DNA from: Leptonema illini DSM 21528
Lineage (GTDB): Bacteria; Spirochaetota; Leptospiria; Leptospirales; Leptonemataceae
NCBI RefSeq assembly: GCF_000243335.1
Contig: NZ_JH597773.1
Coordinates: forward strand, 1,261,989-1,325,988
Direction: 5' to 3'
Length of the DNA: 64,000 nt
Shown in pieces: positions 63,916 to 64,000 of this stretch. The position numbers and the translations under genes were made by a program. The notes under the pieces are model-generated. The model worked only from the letters and a program-made list of their open reading frames with translations. It was not told where the DNA came from and did no database searches. Within the stretch, counting starts at the first letter, position 1, and every line of letters begins with the position of its first letter.

Positions 63916-64000
63916 ATGACAGCTCTTTCGGCCGTTCTGAGTCTCTATGCGGAGCATATCGCTCCCTTTGCAAGACACGATGACTTCTATGGCAACATTC
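63916..64000 (+). CDS. start of an unidentified gene, cut by window edge
   Basis: An open frame begins at ATG 63916 (MTALSAVLSLYAEHIAPFAR) and runs to the end of the window without a stop, 28 codons. GGA lies seven bases before the ATG. It is divergent from the transglycosylase gene with only a few bases between, so one of the two starts may be misplaced. Too short to identify. Confidence 0.4.
   Translation, partial: MTALSAVLSLYAEHIAPFARHDDFYGNI

Noticed and set aside
1-64000. tRNA, rRNA, riboswitches, insertion sequences, prophage
   Set aside because: The gaps between genes were read for tRNA-like cloverleaves, rRNA stretches, transposase genes and phage genes; none was recognised. Most gaps are too short for such elements.

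Overview
The window reads as a spirochaete chromosome of the order Leptospirales. Leptonema- or Turneriella-like is my best guess, from the moderately high GC, the loose spirochaetal lipoboxes (LPGC, LLGC, LCSC), a general secretion (T2SS) operon with an associated lipoprotein, and a very large number of PAS/hybrid sensor kinases. This placement is inference from gene content and style, not from a marker-gene comparison. Both edges cut genes: a GHKL ATPase at the left (minus strand) and a short open frame at the right (plus strand).

Layout. 1-2.3 kb: an accessory, AT-richer patch with a truncated GHKL/MORC-like ATPase and a HigA-like antitoxin without a visible toxin. 2.3-5.7 kb: PAS histidine kinase, single-domain response regulator and AEC permease. 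5.8-8.5 kb: fmt, a PASTA membrane protein, a strong terminator, rpe. 8.5-9.4 kb: a RES/MbcA-type toxin-antitoxin pair facing rpe, with a palindromic operator in its promoter. 9.6-18.8 kb: a long, tightly packed translation operon (rpsP, khpA, rimM, trmD, rplS, rnhB) that continues into a FliK/YlqG-like gene, a free FlhB C-terminal domain, a degenerate HD-GYP protein, two signalling ATPases and yraN. 19.1-20.6 kb: comM on the opposite strand. 20.7-30.2 kb: a T2SS operon of lipoprotein, LysM-M23 endopeptidase and gspC-D-E-F-G-H-I-J. 30.2-33.4 kb: an RND pump. 33.7-40.8 kb: pgi, an unknown possibly HD-derived protein, a cysteine-desulfurase-like enzyme, a 34-residue basic protein, a lipoprotein, dps and a DUF2141 protein. 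40.9-43.9 kb: a lipoprotein-type 7TMR-DISM hybrid kinase with a secreted partner. 44.1-47.3 kb: ileS. 47.3-49.4 kb: five copies of a roughly 310-bp repeat built from 9-nt microrepeats, broken once by a small membrane-protein gene. 49.4-53.7 kb: a FliF/FliG-like protein, a Get3/ArsA-like ATPase pair and a MoxR-like AAA ATPase. 53.8-56.7 kb: a BarA-like hybrid kinase. 56.8-61.5 kb: an enolase-superfamily enzyme, a divergent GntR regulator with an evident operator, and a chemoreceptor fused to a peptide-binding-protein domain. 61.6-63.9 kb: a lytic transglycosylase.

The two most unusual items are the 892-residue chemoreceptor whose C-terminus is a complete SBP family 5 (OppA/DppA-type) domain predicted to sit in the cytoplasm (58871-61549), and the composite hairpin/microrepeat array at 47371-49337, whose small motif recurs alone near 2.2 kb. 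Start codons were re-chosen for many genes from ribosome-binding sites and family alignment from memory; these choices are stated per entry.
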